From the NCBI GenBank assembly GCA_016842005.1, contig JAENYD010000016.1, positions 1-51,923 on the forward strand: a stretch of DNA of 51,923 bases. Reading direction: 5' to 3'. Positions 41,219 through 49,776 of this stretch are shown here, one piece after another. Numbering within the stretch: the first letter of the stretch is position 1; each line of letters opens with the position of its first letter. Position numbers and translations under genes: made by a program. The stretch is from Clostridium thermobutyricum (GTDB taxonomy: Bacteria > Bacillota > Clostridia > Ch29). Below the pieces are notes generated by a model. The model saw nothing but the letters and a program-made list of their open reading frames with translations, had not been told where the DNA came from and searched no databases.

Positions 41219-42643
41219 TCACTTTACCGTCTCCACCATCCCGTCCGCATATCCTTTAATACTGATATGCAGCTGTGCATATAATTTTATCATATTTATT
41301 ATCTGCGGGGAAATCTCTTCTCCGGGGCATACAAGCGGCACTCCTGGAGGATAAGGCGTTATGCTCGCAGCGGCCGTCAGTCCCCGGGCGTCTTCCAGAG
41401 GGACCCTCTGCCGTTCCATTTCCATTACTTCCCATAATTTCATCCGGGGCTTCTGAACCGGCAAACCCATATCCGGAAGGCCCATCCTCCTACCGGCCGG
41501 CTCTATATCCCTGCATGCCTTCACCAACTGATCGAAGTCCTCAGGGCTGTTGCCGGGAGTGGTTACCCCCAGCCAGTTGACCAGGTCGTACAATTCCCCG
41601 TATATGCCCTTTTCCTTCCTGAACCTGTAATCCAGCTGGTAACCATTCATGCCTGCATCCCTGCAGTGTATTATGAGCCTGGTCTCGTCAAAGCCGAAGC
41701 AGCCTTTTTCTTTAAAATAATCACTGTCAGGGGCGAATAATCCGTTATTCAGGAGGTTTATACTTTCCCGGGTATACCTGGTATGTCGTATCAGGGTCTC
41801 CAGCATCTCTTTCCCTTCCTTTACCATTACATACCTGGCCATATCCAGTGAAGCCATAAGAGGGTATGACGGACTGGTTGTCTGGAAAACTCCCAGCATT
41901 CTCTCCAGTCTGTCCCTGTCGACCCTGGCACCCTTTACATGGAGCCATGCACCCTGGGTCATGGCCGGAAGGGTCTTATGGGCACTCTGCACCACCAGGT
42001 CTGCCCCCGTGTCAACGGCGCTTTGGGGCAGCCAGTTATTGAATTTGAGATGCGCCCCGTGAGCCTCGTCAACAATAAGGACCATCCCGTGTTTATGGGC
42101 CAGCCGGGCGATTGGTTCCAGGTCGGAACATATTCCATAATAATTGGGATTGGTGACTATTATGGCTTTTGCCCCGCTATTTTCTATAATTTCCCGGACT
42201 TCTTCATGGTCTATTGAAAGGGGTATACCTGTGGCGCTGTCTATCTTTCTGCCAAAATATACGGGTTCCAGCCTTCCCAGCATAACACCGTTCAATACCG
42301 AAGAATGACATCCCCTGTCTATTATAACTTTATCCCCCGGCCGGGCAGTGCCCAGGATACCGGCGAGAATCCCGGCCGTACTGCCGTTGACCAGAAAATA
42401 AGTGCTGTCAACGCCGTAGGCCCGGGCCGCAAGGTCCTGGGCCTCTTTTATAATCCCTGCAGGGCTATGGAGGTTATCCATCCCGGGTATCTCGGTCAGG
42501 TCAATATGCAGGATATTTTCCCATACGGCAGTACCCAGGGTATTGTAAAAAACCCCGTTTTTATGACCCGGGACATGGAAACTCACATGCCGGGCTTTAC
42601 TGTAATTATAAAGCGCATCGAATACGGGTTTCTTATTCTGCAC
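41219..42643 (-). CDS. Orn/Lys/Arg decarboxylase family protein (YaaO-like)
   Basis: 474 residues of the fold-type I PLP decarboxylases. VSFHVPGHKNG and LTEIPGMDNLHSPAGIIKEA near the N-terminus, FLVNGSTAGILAGILG, VDEAHGAHLKF, and the PLP-lysine in VQSAHKTLPAMTQGAWLH near residue 228. The C-terminal domain is short, as in B. subtilis YaaO/SpeA. It decarboxylates an amino acid (Arg, Lys or Orn) to a polyamine precursor; which one cannot be told from sequence. It precedes tmk in the transcription direction, as yaaO does. Confidence 0.9.
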   Translation of the reverse strand: MQNKKPVFDALYNYSKARHVSFHVPGHKNGVFYNTLGTAVWENILHIDLTEIPGMDNLHSPAGIIKEAQDLAARAYGVDSTYFLVNGSTAGILAGILGTARPGDKVIIDRGCHSSVLNGVMLGRLEPVYFGRKIDSATGIPLSIDHEEVREIIENSGAKAIIVTNPNYYGICSDLEPIARLAHKHGMVLIVDEAHGAHLKFNNWLPQSAVDTGADLVVQSAHKTLPAMTQGAWLHVKGARVDRDRLERMLGVFQTTSPSYPLMASLDMARYVMVKEGKEMLETLIRHTRYTRESINLLNNGLFAPDSDYFKEKGCFGFDETRLIIHCRDAGMNGYQLDYRFRKEKGIYGELYDLVNWLGVTTPGNSPEDFDQLVKACRDIEPAGRRMGLPDMGLPVQKPRMKLWEVMEMERQRVPLEDARGLTAAASITPYPPGVPLVCPGEEISPQIINMIKLYAQLHISIKGYADGMVETVK

Positions 42644-42966
42644 CAGCCTTCTCCTTTCTCAATCCAGACCGTGAATTAATGCCCCTTACAAAACATTAGT
42701 TTTCCCGAATGGGATGTGCCTTGATTTTATTCAAAATCTTGGTCCCAGGTTTATCCTTCAGGTGGATTTTAACTCCATCCAAAGGCCAAAAATCATTATC
42801 CAGAAACGCGGCATCGCTTATCTTCTCTCTGAGAGAAGTGGAGTATCAGTGGCTATGGTCATCGGTAAATTTAGTTTTGAGATTGTTTATCTATAGTTTT
42901 CTATGTAAAGACATTCACTCCTCTACCGTATATAAAAATTTTTTAAGGGCAGTATAGTATGGAGGG
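42644..42966. other. 323-nt spacer without a supported gene
   Basis: Short frames of 60 and 82 codons exist on the plus strand (42709-42957 and 42714-42896), but neither has a ribosome site or a recognisable family. The 42714 frame contains RPKIIIQKRGIAYLLSERSG, which looks mildly protein-like and could be a decayed gene. A weak promoter for the small gene at 42973 may lie in the A/T-rich end (about 42900-42955). Confidence 0.4.
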
Positions 42967-42972
42967 ATGAAA

Positions 42973-43146
42973 ATGGATAACGTAAAGGAATATATAAGAC
43001 TGTTCGGGAAATTCCAGACTGACGAAGAAATCGCCATGGCAACGGGTGTCACCCTTCAGGAAATACAAAAGATTAAAAACCAGCTAAATAAAGAACTGTG
43101 GGCAGAAAGAATCCGCAGGAGCAAAAAAAGAACGGGCAGGTTTTAA
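42973..43146 (+). CDS. Small HTH-like protein
   Basis: 57 residues (MDNVKEYIRLFGKFQT..., ending KKRTGRF). The middle part TDEEIAMATGVTLQEIQKIK has the helix-turn-helix pattern of Xre-like or sigma-region-4-like proteins, and the C-terminus is strongly basic. ATG at 42973 is 6 nt after GGAGGG; an in-frame ATG at 42967 abuts the ribosome site. The last 4 nt overlap the convergent PH-domain gene. Function unknown; a DNA-binding role is plausible. Confidence 0.65.
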   Translation: MDNVKEYIRLFGKFQTDEEIAMATGVTLQEIQKIKNQLNKELWAERIRRSKKRTGRF

Positions 43147-43625
43147 CCCATTCTTTTTTTGGCAGCGTCAACCAGCTTTTCCTCCGGCCGAAAAACCGCA
43201 CCATAAATTTTACCTTTATGCACAAATGTCATGATATACCGGCCGGGTGCTTTCCTGTCACACAAAAAATAATAAGTCCTGACAGCCTTTATCCTGTCAT
43301 CTGCAGGCTGTATGCCTTCGATAGCCTCATAGGGGACCTCGAGTACGGTTTTCTCCCGGCGGCCGGTCACTTTCTGGAAGACCATATTCTTATCCGTAAG
43401 AATATAATTGTATTCCACTACTTTTCTGTCTATAACCCTGTAGGTTAACCACATGGTACCCAGCATTAACGCTACACTTGCTGCAGCAGCAATACCGGGC
43501 TGGAACCTGTTTGCAGCAGCGACAATAACGTTTATTGCAACAATCACTCCCGTTATGAATATAAAAGCCTTCAGGCCGGAGATCCTGGGCTGGCGGTCCC
43601 TCTGAATCATTTTCATATTATCCAC
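43143..43625 (-). CDS. Small membrane protein with bacterial PH-like domain
   Basis: 160 residues. Two membrane helices (about 18-40 and 44-64) are followed by a beta-rich domain (YNYILTDKNMVFQK, REKTVLEVPYEAIEGIQP, YIMTFVHKGKIYGAVFRPEE) of the bacterial PH type. Function not known. Start GTG at 43625 with GAGGGG ahead. It is preceded by a spacer containing structured element copy 5. Confidence 0.65.
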   Translation of the reverse strand: MDNMKMIQRDRQPRISGLKAFIFITGVIVAINVIVAAANRFQPGIAAAASVALMLGTMWLTYRVIDRKVVEYNYILTDKNMVFQKVTGRREKTVLEVPYEAIEGIQPADDRIKAVRTYYFLCDRKAPGRYIMTFVHKGKIYGAVFRPEEKLVDAAKKRMG

Positions 43626-43787
43626 TGTAAATCCCCTCTTCCTGACCGATATTTTTACAGCAACGGGTCTTTATATAACCAGTTTGGCATATATCGGTTG
43701 GCCAGCAGCTGCCCCCACCAATTCTTTCGCTTCATCCGGGACAAATACAAAGATTAGCGTATATCCGCACCGCCAGCCCCGTCCTCC

Positions 43788-43854
43788 TTTATCCGATGGC
43801 TGTCACCGCTAATACTCCCGTCCTGTCAGAAGCCAGGGGACACACCTGCTGAAG
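43788..43854 (-). repeat. Structured intergenic element, copy 5
   Basis: About 87% identical to 40915-40980, same orientation. The terminal hairpin is CGGT/ATCG in place of CGGT/ACCG, which keeps pairing through G-U. The upstream words GATAAACAGG and CTTCAGCAGGTGTGT are also shared with the copy 4 region. It lies between the iclR stop and the PH-domain gene. Confidence 0.65.
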
Positions 43855-43870
43855 CTTAGAATCCTGTTTA

Positions 43871-44650
43871 TCAGCGTCCATATCCCAACTGGACGGATAA
43901 CCCGTCTGCAGCTTCTTTTACAAGTTTAATCATTTCATTCAAATCTTTATCTCCGCCGTCCAGCCTGTACTTGGGAACTGCAATGCTGAGGGCAGCGACA
44001 ACTTCCCCTTTGAAACTCATCACGGGCGCAGCCACACATACAAGTCCCTGCACATATTCTTCATTATCTATGCAATATCCCTTTTCTCTGACCTTTTCCA
44101 GTTCTTCTAAAAGTTTCGGCAATTCAATGATGGTATTTTTTGTGTATTTAACTAAATTTTCATGGGCAAAAAATTCTATGGTTTTCTCTGGCGGCATATA
44201 TGCCAGCATAGCTTTGCCGAGGCCTGTACAGTAAGCAGGCAGTCGCTTGCCCACCCTCAGGTCTACCTTTATGGTCTCGGAACTTTCAATCTTGTCTATA
44301 TAAAGCATATGTTTACCATCCATGATAGCCAGGTTTACCGCTTCATGACTTCTCTCGGCAAGTTTTTCCATGAACGGCTGCGCCTGGCGCCTCAGGCCCA
44401 GCCCCTCCACAACATTATTGCCCATTTCAAACAGTTTGAAGCTGTTTGAGTATTTTGAATTGGCTGCATTCTGTACTACATATCCTTTATGTTTCAAAGT
44501 GGATATCAGCCTGTAAACGGTACTCTTCTGCAATCCGAGTTCCTGTCCGATATCGCTTATACCCATCTCGCCTTTACTATCCAGGAGTTCAATAATATCA
44601 AGGGCTTTAATCAAAGACTGTATCAGATTGCTCCGTTTGGTCAACCCCAT
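43871..44650 (-). CDS. IclR-family transcriptional regulator
   Basis: 259 residues. The winged HTH (about 8-65, MGISDIGQELGLQKSTVYRL) and the IclR effector domain (about 80-255, LPAYCTGLGKAMLAYM, GYCIDNEEYVQGLVCVAAPV, AALSIAVPKYRL) are complete. IclR proteins usually control adjacent catabolic or transport genes. It follows dctM in the same direction, so the TRAP operon is the natural target. ATG at 44650 after GAGGGGAGAGA. Confidence 0.92.
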   Translation of the reverse strand: MGLTKRSNLIQSLIKALDIIELLDSKGEMGISDIGQELGLQKSTVYRLISTLKHKGYVVQNAANSKYSNSFKLFEMGNNVVEGLGLRRQAQPFMEKLAERSHEAVNLAIMDGKHMLYIDKIESSETIKVDLRVGKRLPAYCTGLGKAMLAYMPPEKTIEFFAHENLVKYTKNTIIELPKLLEELEKVREKGYCIDNEEYVQGLVCVAAPVMSFKGEVVAALSIAVPKYRLDGGDKDLNEMIKLVKEAADGLSVQLGYGR

Positions 44651-44715
44651 TCTCTCCCCTCATAGCCGAAACAGATTGGACAAAATTTTAAAGTATACAA
44701 TATCCTTCTCCCTAT

Positions 44716-44744
44716 ATATTACTTGTTTTTTGTACAAAACTCAA
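44716..44744 (-). promoter_or_regulatory. iclR promoter with palindrome in the spacer
   Basis: Minus strand -35 TTGAGT (44739-44744), 17-bp spacer, -10 TAATAT (44716-44721). The spacer contains the perfect 12-bp palindrome TTTTGTACAAAA (44728-44739). A protein bound there would block RNA polymerase; autoregulation by the IclR protein is the simplest reading. Confidence 0.5.
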
Positions 44745-44768
44745 AATATTTGATGTTTTCCTATAACA

Positions 44769-46046
44769 CTACATGCCTAACGCCTTTGGCAGGAAAGTAG
44801 ATACAGCAGGTATATAGGTTATTATCAGTATATCCACTATCATGGCAACGAGAAATGGCAAAATGGCCTTTGAGATGTCTTCAAGGGTGATTTTGGCTAT
44901 ACTGCACCCCACAAACAGACATACCCCCAGCGGAGGAGTTATCATACCTACAGCAAGATTCACCACAACTATCAGCCCAAAATGCAGGGGGTCCACCCCT
45001 ATCTGCGTAACAATGGGCAGGAGCACCGGTACCACTATTATGATAGCAGCAATGGTCTCCATAAATGTCCCGATAAAGAGCAGCAGTATATTTATCAATG
45101 CCAGTATCACTACGGGATTTATAGAAATGGACAGTATCCCACCGGCAATAACCTGGGGAATTTGTTCAGACGCCAGCACCCAGCCGAAAACCGATGCGGT
45201 TGCTATGATGAACATGATAACTGCTGTGCTGACAACCGAGTCCACCATTATATCCTTGATATCTTTTAATTTAAGCTCTCTGTATACGAAAAACCCTACT
45301 ATAAATCCGTAAACCACTGCGACGACAGAAGCCTCTGTGGGGGTGAAAACGGCCCCGTATATCCCTCCAAGTATTATGACAGGCATCAGCAATGCAAACA
45401 CAGCTTCCTTAAATGCCTTTAGTATTTTTCTTATGTCGGGCTTTTCATCCCCCTTGTATCCTCTTTCCCGGGCTATCCTGTATCCAACCACCATCAAAGT
45501 GATGCCGACCAGTATCCCCGGTACTATGCCGCCTATAAAAAGGGCACCAACCGATACCCCGGTTAAAACCCCATATATAACAAGGGGAATACTGGGAGGG
45601 ATCATTACCCCCAGTGTACCTGCAGATGCCGATACAGCAGTGGAATAATTGGTATCATATCCTCTTTTTATCATTGCAGGGATCAGGATGCCTCCAATGG
45701 CCGCCACTGTGGCTGCAGCCGACCCGGAAATAGCTCCGAAGAACAGGCTGGCAATTATGGCAACCAGGGCAAGCCCTCCTGAGGCATTACCCACAATAGA
45801 ATAGGCAAAATCCACAAGCCTGCGGGATATGCCGCCATACTCCATCAATGAACCGCTGAGAATAAAAAACGGCACTGCCATCAGAGGAAAAGAATCGGTA
45901 GCGGTAAACATTTTCTGGACAACAATTATAAAGGGTATATCCCCCTGAATCATTATTGCAACTATGGATGACAGTGCAATGGCTATCCCTATGGGTATAT
46001 TTATTATAAAGAAAAACAGCAAACTGATGAACAGAGCAGCAATCAA
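44769..46046 (-). CDS. dctM: TRAP transporter large permease (DctM)
   Basis: 425 residues with about 12 membrane helices. Family segments: MAVPFFILSGSLMEYGGIS, FGAISGSAAATVAAIGGILIP, MIPPSIPLVIYGVLTGVSVG, GTFMETIAAIIIVVPVLLP and VVNLAVGMITPPLGVCLFVG. It forms the transport channel with DctQ, driven by the sodium gradient. TTG start at 46046 directly after the dctQ stop, with GGAGG at 8 nt. Confidence 0.95.
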   Translation of the reverse strand: MIAALFISLLFFFIINIPIGIAIALSSIVAIMIQGDIPFIIVVQKMFTATDSFPLMAVPFFILSGSLMEYGGISRRLVDFAYSIVGNASGGLALVAIIASLFFGAISGSAAATVAAIGGILIPAMIKRGYDTNYSTAVSASAGTLGVMIPPSIPLVIYGVLTGVSVGALFIGGIVPGILVGITLMVVGYRIARERGYKGDEKPDIRKILKAFKEAVFALLMPVIILGGIYGAVFTPTEASVVAVVYGFIVGFFVYRELKLKDIKDIMVDSVVSTAVIMFIIATASVFGWVLASEQIPQVIAGGILSISINPVVILALINILLLFIGTFMETIAAIIIVVPVLLPIVTQIGVDPLHFGLIVVVNLAVGMITPPLGVCLFVGCSIAKITLEDISKAILPFLVAMIVDILIITYIPAVSTFLPKALGM

Positions 46047-46532
46047 TTATATCTCCTCCCCTGATCCCTTAATAATTGTCATGAAGTGGTATGACGAATA
46101 AATCAGCATCAATATGCCTCCGGTCAATATAGCTGCATAAGGAAGGGCCATGGAAATCTCCATGGCAGGAGATAGCTGGGAAGCCACCACTCCCAGTATT
46201 TTATGTCCCCAGATAACAATAATAACAAAAAAGCCCATGGATAATGCATTGGCAATAAGGGATACGATGATTTTTACCCTGCCGGGGAGCACATTGACAA
46301 CAGCGGCAATACCTATATGTCCTTTTCTCTTAACGCCAATACTTGCTCCCAGGAAAGAAATCCACACCAGCAGATACCTGGCCAGTTCTTCTGACCAGGG
46401 TATGGCTGATTTTACTATAAACCTGAATATCACCTGTAAAAATACCACAATCACCATTACTATGAGCATAGCTGTTACTGCGTACTCTACAGCCCTGTTC
46501 ACCCTGTCCAAAATTCTTCCAAAAATATTCAT
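46047..46532 (-). CDS. dctQ: TRAP transporter small permease (DctQ)
   Basis: 161 residues, four membrane helices. The conserved IPWSEELARYLLVWISFLGA and GVKRKGHIGI segments are typical. It partners DctM in the membrane. ATG at 46532; separated from dctP by a strong hairpin. Confidence 0.94.
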   Translation of the reverse strand: MNIFGRILDRVNRAVEYAVTAMLIVMVIVVFLQVIFRFIVKSAIPWSEELARYLLVWISFLGASIGVKRKGHIGIAAVVNVLPGRVKIIVSLIANALSMGFFVIIVIWGHKILGVVASQLSPAMEISMALPYAAILTGGILMLIYSSYHFMTIIKGSGEEI

Positions 46533-46570
46533 GATTTCTCACCCCTTCTGCATAACTTCCCTGCTATGTA

Positions 46571-46603
46571 GCTGGGGTTGGCAGCTATACTGCCAACCCC
46601 AGC
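46571..46603 (-). other. Intercistronic hairpin between dctP and dctQ
   Basis: Arms 46571-46584 (GCTGGGGTTGGCAG) and 46590-46603 form a perfect 14-bp stem with a 5-nt loop and no U-tract. Such hairpins after a binding-protein gene often protect the 5' mRNA, giving more binding protein than permease. It begins 6 nt after the dctP stop. Confidence 0.75.
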
Positions 46604-46609
46604 CATCCG

Positions 46610-47629
46610 CTACTTGGTATTGATAATATCGTCCAGCAGCTTTGCATCGTCTCCCAGTTCACCTTTAAACTCATCGTATACAGACATGGTCGCCTGGAGA
46701 AAAGCAGCTTTATCCGGGTTGGAAACAATCATGCCTTCAGCTTTCAGTTTATCCACCTGCTCGTTTTCCATCTGTGTGATCATCTGTCGCTCCAGGGCAC
46801 CGGATTCCTGGGCCGCTTCAATAAATATCTCCTGGTACTCTGCGGGAAGTTTGTCAAATTGCGCCTTGCTCATCAGCAATACAGCGGGCGAATATACATG
46901 CCCCGTCAGGGAAAGATATTTTTGAACCTCATACACTTTCTGAGTATAGATAATGGGAATGGGGTTTTCCTGTCCATCAACCGTCCCCTGCTGCAGGGCA
47001 GTAAATACTTCCCCCCATGCCATCGGAGTGGGAATAGCGTCAAGGGCTTTCCATATGCCCATATGCACCTTGTTCTCCATTGTTCTCAGCTTCATGCCTT
47101 TTACATCTTCAGGGGTCAAAACTTCTTTTTTGGAATTGGTAAAATGTCTGAAACCATTTTCATACCAGGCCAGTCCCTTTATTCCCTGTTTTTCCAGAAG
47201 GCCCAGCACATACTGACCTATTTCCCCGTCCAATACTTTATATGCGTGTTCCTTGTCCCTGAACAGGAACGGAAAATCGAACAACATGAATTTCTTCTCA
47301 AACCCGCTTAAAGGGCCGGTGGAAGTTACCACCAGGTCAACGGTACCAAGCTGTAATCCCTCTACCATGTCTCTCTCGCCGGAACCGAGCTGGTTGTTAG
47401 GATACAGTTTTATTTCAACATTTCCACCTGTTCTCTCTTCAACTATCTCCTTAAACTTTACGGCACCGGCATGATAGGGATGCTGCTCATTTACGGCATG
47501 TCCCAGTTTAAAGACAAACTTTTCTGTATCGCCCGGGGTGTCTTTTCCAGTATCCTGACTGCACCCTGCTGCAAGGCCTATTATCATAATAACGATCAGC
47601 AATGAAACTAGAACCCTGCTTTTGTTCAC
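46610..47629 (-). CDS. dctP: TRAP transporter substrate-binding lipoprotein (DctP)
   Basis: 339 residues. Lipoprotein signal with lipobox LAAGC (Cys23), then the DctP fold. The Arg that holds the carboxylate of the substrate is in GMKLRTMENKVHM, and WGEVFTALQQGTVDGQENP is diagnostic. Family ligands are C4-dicarboxylates, 2-oxo acids, sialic acid and others. The context with panB and panE hints at a branched 2-oxo or hydroxy acid, an inference. GTG start at 47629 with AAAGGGGG at 7 nt. Confidence 0.94.
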   Translation of the reverse strand: MNKSRVLVSLLIVIMIIGLAAGCSQDTGKDTPGDTEKFVFKLGHAVNEQHPYHAGAVKFKEIVEERTGGNVEIKLYPNNQLGSGERDMVEGLQLGTVDLVVTSTGPLSGFEKKFMLFDFPFLFRDKEHAYKVLDGEIGQYVLGLLEKQGIKGLAWYENGFRHFTNSKKEVLTPEDVKGMKLRTMENKVHMGIWKALDAIPTPMAWGEVFTALQQGTVDGQENPIPIIYTQKVYEVQKYLSLTGHVYSPAVLLMSKAQFDKLPAEYQEIFIEAAQESGALERQMITQMENEQVDKLKAEGMIVSNPDKAAFLQATMSVYDEFKGELGDDAKLLDDIINTK

Positions 47630-47659
47630 TTTTATTCCCCCTTTTTATATTTAATAACC

Positions 47660-47745
47660 TGCTGTGCCGGTATACTACCGGAATATTATATATAGTACCT
47701 GATATGAGCCGCTAATTCAAATATAACAATGATACCGGCACAGCA
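47660..47745 (-). promoter_or_regulatory. 14-bp inverted repeat with nested palindrome upstream of dctP
   Basis: TGCTGTGCCGGTAT (47660-47673) and ATACCGGCACAGCA (47732-47745) are exact complements, 58 nt apart. The dctP-proximal arm also contains CCGGTA-TAC-TACCGG (47667-47681), a 15-bp palindrome that competes with the long pairing. A TATAAT-like box lies in the loop. This may be operator, attenuator or panE terminator. Confidence 0.5.
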
Positions 47746-47751
47746 AACACA

Positions 47752-48681
47752 TTAGTCCCTGACGTCATATGTCTCCTGTATCACCGAAACCAGACCGGTC
47801 AGCACTCTGTTGACGGGAGTGGGAATGCCTTCTTTTTCTCCTTCTCGTACAACAGCACCATTTATCATGTCAATTTCTGTCCTTCGTTTGTTAAGTACGT
47901 CCTGCAGCATTGATGCCTTATTCTGGGCTGTAAGTCTGCATACGTCCTTTACATGGGCCACAGGGTCCTCATACTGCAGTTTTATTCCCCTGGCCCGTGC
48001 AACCTTCACAGCCTCGGATACGGCCAGTTCCAGTATATCGCTGGTACCCTCATATTCAATAATCTGACCATTTTTTAATCCGGTAATAGCCGTCAGAGCA
48101 TTTATCCCTACATTAACAATCAATTTGCTCCATATAAGGCTTGATATATTGTCTGCAGGGCTGCACTTTATCCCTGCACTGTTCAGCATATCTACAACCT
48201 TCTCCAGCCTGCCGGTAATGCTTCCGTCTGTCTCACCAATATACGTATCACCCTGACCTGCATGTATGATATGTCCGGGGCCTATCAGGGTTGAGCCGTG
48301 TGACGTAACTCCTGCCAAAACCCTGCCCTTCCCTGCTACCTTTTCAATCTTTTCCACATTTCCAAGCCCGTTTTGCAGCGTCAGAATCACGGTATTACTG
48401 CCTATAACCGGTCTTGCATTTTTAACAGCCATGTCTGTAACCGTAGACTTGACAAACACTATCAGAAGGTCTGCTGTTCCAATCTGTGCATGATCTGTAG
48501 CAGCCTTTATATTTTTAATAATCCTGTCTCCGGTTATTCCCTCAATTCGCAGACCCTTTTCATTGATTCTATCAACATGCTCCTTCCAGATGTCCAAAAG
48601 CCATACTTCGTTACCGCTCTCTGCCAGCAGTCCTCCATAAAGACTACCCATGGCACCGGCTCCCAAAACCGCAATCTTCAC
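47752..48681 (-). CDS. panE: 2-dehydropantoate 2-reductase
   Basis: 309 residues. NADPH-dependent reduction of ketopantoate to pantoate. GAGAMGSLYGGLLAESG is the dinucleotide site, TLQNGLGNVEKI and the catalytic Lys region WSKLIVNVGINALTAITG near residue 173 are present, and the C-terminal helical domain includes DVLNKRRTEIDMINGAVV. GTG start at 48681 with GGGAGGG ahead. Follows panB at 24 nt, so one operon. A relative acting on another 2-oxo acid cannot be excluded. Confidence 0.92.
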   Translation of the reverse strand: MKIAVLGAGAMGSLYGGLLAESGNEVWLLDIWKEHVDRINEKGLRIEGITGDRIIKNIKAATDHAQIGTADLLIVFVKSTVTDMAVKNARPVIGSNTVILTLQNGLGNVEKIEKVAGKGRVLAGVTSHGSTLIGPGHIIHAGQGDTYIGETDGSITGRLEKVVDMLNSAGIKCSPADNISSLIWSKLIVNVGINALTAITGLKNGQIIEYEGTSDILELAVSEAVKVARARGIKLQYEDPVAHVKDVCRLTAQNKASMLQDVLNKRRTEIDMINGAVVREGEKEGIPTPVNRVLTGLVSVIQETYDVRD

Positions 48682-48705
48682 AGCAGCACCCTCCCGTTAT
48701 ATAGA

Positions 48706-49539
48706 TTAGTAAAGCCTTTTAAGTTCTTCTTCATCCACACCTCCGAAGACGTGCTCTTCCAACGGAAATTTTCCTTCTTTCACTTCCCTTTTAAACTCTT
48801 CCAATGCCTTTACTACCTCTTCTCCCAGGTTAACATATCGCTTCACAAATTTTGGTATAAACTTCTCGAAAAGCCCTACCATGTCATGGAACACCAGGAC
48901 CTGTCCATCACAATACCTGCCACCACCAATACCTATGGTTGGAATACCCACCTTTGCAGTAATCAGCCTTCCTACCTCTTCAGGAACACATTCCAGTACT
49001 ATTGAAAATGCGCCTGCTTCATCCAGGGCCCTGGCATCTGCCAGCAGTTTCTCCGCAGCTTCAGTACTCTTGCCCTGTACCTTAAAACCTCCCAGCTTGG
49101 ATATGGTCTGAGGGGTAAGACCTATATGCCCCATAACAGGTATCCCTGCATCTACAACAGCCTTAACAACACCGGCAATCTCTTTCCCGCCTTCCAGCTT
49201 TACCGCATCACAGCCTCCTTCTTTCATAAGCCGTGTTGCATTTGCCACCGCCTGTTCCTTTGACACGTTGTAAGACCCGAAAGGCATATCCCCTACTATC
49301 ATGGGATTAGGTGCTCCCTTTACCACGGGTTTTATGTGATGTATCATCTGCTCCATTGTAACGGGCACGGTAGTATCAAGTCCCAGTACTGTCATTGCCA
49401 GGGAATCCCCCACCAGAATGATTTCTATTCCCGCTTTATCCACAAAATAGGCAGTGGGATAATCATAAGCGGTTGTCATACTTATCCTTTCACCCTGCCC
49501 CTTCATCTTTTGTAATTTCTGTATGGTTACCTTTGACAT
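48706..49539 (-). CDS. panB: 3-methyl-2-oxobutanoate hydroxymethyltransferase
   Basis: 277 residues from ATG 49539 (AAAGGAG at 9 nt). It uses 5,10-methylene-THF to convert 2-oxoisovalerate into ketopantoate. Metal-site Asp in VGDSLAMTVLG, PMIVGDMPFGSY, AVKLEGG with the catalytic Glu region, PVMGHIGLTPQ and GIPTIGIGGGRYCDGQVLVFHDM are all conserved. Neither panC nor panD is in the window. Confidence 0.96.
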   Translation of the reverse strand: MSKVTIQKLQKMKGQGERISMTTAYDYPTAYFVDKAGIEIILVGDSLAMTVLGLDTTVPVTMEQMIHHIKPVVKGAPNPMIVGDMPFGSYNVSKEQAVANATRLMKEGGCDAVKLEGGKEIAGVVKAVVDAGIPVMGHIGLTPQTISKLGGFKVQGKSTEAAEKLLADARALDEAGAFSIVLECVPEEVGRLITAKVGIPTIGIGGGRYCDGQVLVFHDMVGLFEKFIPKFVKRYVNLGEEVVKALEEFKREVKEGKFPLEEHVFGGVDEEELKRLY

Positions 49540-49776
49540 TATAATCGACTCCTTTCCTTTCAAAAGCATACTGTAAATGGAAAATCCATACCCGGTACTG
49601 TTGCCTAATCCCGGCTCCTTTAAAGATTATTGTGCTGTTTATCTCCTCGCTTTCCAGATTTTTTGCCTTTTGGCCTTACGCAAACAATTTCCGGTTTTCC
49701 GTATTGCGTTACCTGTTTCCGCATTGCGTTCATTATGTTGTTTTGCAATTATTCTGCACAAATCTTCAGAATCCTT

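Noticed and set aside
38701-42643. Sigma-54 promoter for the decarboxylase
   Set aside because: No TGGCA-N8-TTGC pattern was found in the spacers on either side.
42709-42957. 82-codon and 60-codon plus-strand frames before the small HTH gene
   Set aside because: No ribosome site and no recognisable family; kept only as spacer content.
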